A stretch of DNA of 64,000 nt from Meandrina meandrites (Eukaryota > Cnidaria > Anthozoa > Scleractinia > Meandrinidae). The translations under genes were made by a program, and so were the position numbers. Positions 60,707 to 64,000 of this stretch are shown here, piece by piece. Position 1 is the stretch's first letter; every line of letters begins with the position of its first letter. Location of the stretch: positions 57,331,850-57,395,849 of the forward strand of contig OY855903.1 in the NCBI GenBank assembly GCA_963693305.1. Direction: 5' to 3'. Under the pieces are notes generated by a model, which did no database searches, was not told where the DNA came from, and saw only the letters and a list, made by a program, of their open reading frames with translations.

Positions 60707-63700
60707 ACAGAGTCTGGTAGGAGAATATAAGTGATGGGCGATAATAGCCCCCTTCTCCAATAAGAGGTGCATGTGCATATATTTCGATTTTGAGAAGGAT
60801 AGTAGAAATTCTTCCAATCATAAGCCACGGTAGCCACCTTCCGGAGGCTGTATTTTATTTTTCTTGCTATTCAGAGAGCCGTCCTTCTCACGTTCCGACT
60901 GTGTAACTTTTCACTTGGACTTTCCCTTTGAACCCTTAAAAATGAAACTAATGAAAGTTGAATGATTTGGGACTTGGCAGAAAAGTTTGTTTTGCAGTGA
61001 ATCAACTGGGTTGATTAATTTTTTGGTATGTCTCAATGTGGTCCTTATGTCTCCAGCGCAACGATTCTTTTAAAAGGCGAGATTCAAACGGCAAAAAGCA
61101 CAGTTCAATGAATCAGTGAGCCATGTCACAATGTTGAAAAACGCTTATAAGCAAAGGCAGGTTCCAAAGTATTAGTTTATTAAGGTGAGGTGTCCATTAG
61201 CCCCTGCTGTATGGATGTTTTGGTTTCCACTTTTCCGCGCCTTAAATTAAGTAGTCTGCACACAACCCTTCAAGCAAAGTTCAACAAGTTAATTGTAAAC
61301 ACTGGACTTTCTAGAAATAACAAAATCATTAACGACAACAACACTGGGTTTTGGACGTTTTTTTTATACATGTGGAGCACGAAACTTTATAAGCTAAGTT
61401 CACGAATAAAACGGCTAATTAAGAAATTCTTATCCCTGGAAAGGGCATCGTGGAGTAAATTCAGAGCTAAGAAAAGAGCAAAATATACAGCTGTGGAGCT
61501 TGCCTGACACGACGATTTAGCTCTAAAACGACGAATTGAATTGATACTTTCTTTTTGAAAGGGCGGGAAAATTTGTTGCGCAGTGTTCACTGTGTGAGTT
61601 GAATGAAATGAAAGAAAACCGAGCAAGACAAAATTTTCTTCCTCGCGCCTGGTGAAAGTATTCATTGTGCAAGTTTGCCTTTGTTTACATGTTTTGCAAA
61701 CGGAACGGCTGCTGTCATCAGAAGCTAAGCTCAGAATCGATGATCAAGTTTGTTGAAGTAAAGACCAAGACCCTTATGTAAGGTAACAAACGTTTCTGAA
61801 TTGCTAACCATAATTTTATGTTTAATGTATAATTTCTTTTCATTTTGTTGACGAAATTCTATGCCGCTAGTTGGTTTTCCTTTATCGTAACTTGTTCTTT
61901 CCTTCCCGTGAGTTTTGCCGTGGGTTGCTGTGAATCTATTTTATACTGCCTTGAGTTTTAATTTCGACTTCCAAGCCATACCATACATTTTCTCAAAGAA
62001 ACTAAAAGAAATTCATACGGTATACCTTCCTGTTACTTATTTTCGCGGGACTGTATTTTCTCGATTAACGAAATATGCCCTTTCCATTTTCGCGAATTTG
62101 ATACGAACTGACTGTTTTGAAGTAATTCAAAACAAATTTCTTTCGCTTATCATGCTCCCTTTGACATTGCAACATGAAGTAATCAAATAGTGGGCTTTCT
62201 GGAAAATGTGAAGTATTCTTTAAAGAGTAGGAATTTCCAATTCTATCAGGACTTGAATATTTTATTAAAAGATGACTGAGGCAAAGATGACTGATCTGAT
62301 CTAGATAAAAGCCAAATTAATTAAAAAATAAATAAATATGTAAATAAATCATGTCTTAGACAGACGCGTGAAGGGTACAGCGATCACTACTCCGCGAAAG
62401 AGGAGAAATCAATGGTCATCAAACTACAAACTGTATTATCAATCGAAACAAGCTGGGAGCCAAACTGTTTGCATTAAAAATGGCGGGAAGCCGGAGCAAC
62501 CTGCCTTGCCTGACTCGATTGATGACTAGTTAACGACACAACCGGAGGTAAAATAGGCCTTCCATTTTACGATAGGGTTATTTTAAGATGGGAAGAGAGG
62601 TATTAAATTTTACACGTGATATTAAAATAATACAAAAAAGGCGTTTATGGCTTCACTTAAAGATGAAAAGATAAAGCAAATTAATGTTACTTCCTTTATT
62701 TCATGCTTAAGTTAAATATATGTTACACGAGTTATTTTTATCCCTTTTTATGGCACGCTCTTTCTTGCTAAACCCAGAACAAGGACTATATGCAACTGTT
62801 TAAAATCGGGTTTGTAAAGGGTAGTTATCCGATCTAAAAGCTTCGACTCCTGTTTGGCGACAATGGCCTAATTGTGGGATCTGACTTGTTCACTGATATC
62901 TTTCCTTGGCAGCTGGTCCATGGTTCTGTAGCCCAAACGAGTGCAGCAAGCGTGTAGAGGTGGCTCACTCAGAATCAGCGGACTAAAAGGGTTTTTGTAT
63001 TCGTTTTCTGTAAGTCACTAATATTTAAAACATGAGTTACCGTAATTTTTGCCACCTTGCAACATAAATGTGAATTGTGCTCCCCTCAATCGGTGTCGAT
63101 CTTTCGAATAGGTGAAAAAACAATGGGAGGGAATGTCAGAAGCTGTCAGGTTATAATGTTGAGCACATGCATGGGTCTTCAAATTTGGTTTCTAATTGTT
63201 TCTATCTTGATCTAGAGCGATCAAATCTCATGGAATATTCCATAACTGCAAAACTTTCTGCACTTTTAACTCTAAAGACATTTTGTCTACCACACTTTGC
63301 CTAGAAAGGTGGAAAGGGCTTAATACAATTCACTGCAAAGAAATCGTCCACTGGCTATTTGTACTTTAAAAGCTTTTAAACAGAATCCTTAGCCTTGCGT
63401 ACGTTATTCTCGATGATTTTTACAGTATCACAAAAAGTCGATACGCTAAAAACTTAAAAGTTAAAAATCTAAAGATACGTTCAAAAGCTACGAGGGTAAG
63501 AGGTAAAAGAGCGAAACAAATTCTGTTATTCTAGGAATCAGTGGTTATTTTTCAGTCATTACCACCGATTGAGGACCCATTCTGTGAAATCTTAAAGCCC
63601 GTTAACTTCAAAATCAAACTTGCTTCTCTTTCGAGCACTATCGTGACTTTATGGGCAACATGTGGAATTGTCAGCCTTTGAAATTATGAACATCCCCTTC

Positions 63701-64000
63701 TTAGAAAGCATGATTTGATGTAGTTTCTAGAACATTTGCCCACGTAATTACGACTTTGCACCTCGTAACCAAGCTATGTTAAGTGGAACTAAGTTGGTGT
63801 CAAGCAACATGGACAAGAAAAAGCAAGACCAAAAAACTAAATGACTGCTACATTGTTTACAGTAGTGAGGTAAGATATGTTTCGAACATTTGTCAGCAAC
63901 ATGAATGTTGAGCAAATGATTGCCTTGGATCTAAACATATGTAGTGCACATAGCTAAGTGCTACACAGACGAAATTTAGCAAGCTAAAAATAGTTTTCTT
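60707..64000. other. Intergenic stretch, no gene recognised
   Basis: AT-rich sequence. ORFs at 61190-61507 (+) and 61915-62190 (+) are basic or hydrophobic without recognisable motifs. No repeat with clear ends was seen. Confidence 0.5.

Overview
This is eukaryotic nuclear DNA, AT-rich, with spliced protein genes, short GT-AG introns and very many small transposable elements. The exon structure, the gene content (an RUNDC1 orthologue and a VCPIP1 orthologue), several tRNA-derived SINE families and numerous foldback MITEs suggest an early-branching marine metazoan, most likely an anthozoan cnidarian such as a stony coral. The species assignment is inference; the two orthologue calls rest on long, directly readable protein similarity.

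Layout. 1-7792 (+): 3' part of an RUNDC1-like gene, 15 coding exons in the window, entering from the left edge. 7.8-16.2 kb: intergenic, with MITEs, a frameshifted small ORF and a decayed Penelope-like retroelement (11.5-13.4 kb). 16306-16887 and 17914-18534 (-): two intronless genes for small, low-complexity, probably N-myristoylated proteins that share three short motifs in the same order and look like an old tandem duplication. 21604-36213 (-): complete VCPIP1-like OTU deubiquitinase gene, nine coding exons, 1504 codons, with a lineage-specific acidic repeat region at its C terminus. Its introns carry SINEs, a perfect 294-bp hairpin MITE and a pair of TTAA-flanked MITEs. 36.4-40.4 kb: a cluster of nested mobile elements (a LINE inside a palindromic MITE, a Harbinger-type element, a TA-flanked element with another inside it). 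40.4-54 kb: no gene recognised; it holds an old four-unit tandem repeat (50.15-51.65 kb) and microsatellites. 54.9-58.7 kb: a large T-rich minisatellite of roughly 28-bp units with higher-order structure, interrupted by a truncated LINE. 58.7-64 kb: gene-poor, two small inverted-repeat elements.

No operon or pathway links the genes. RUNDC1 is a RUN-domain protein of the autophagy/trafficking type and VCPIP1 is the p97/VCP-associated deubiquitinase of Golgi and ER reassembly, so both act in membrane traffic, but their proximity (opposite strands, about 14 kb apart) is probably incidental. No rRNA, functional tRNA or CRISPR array is present.
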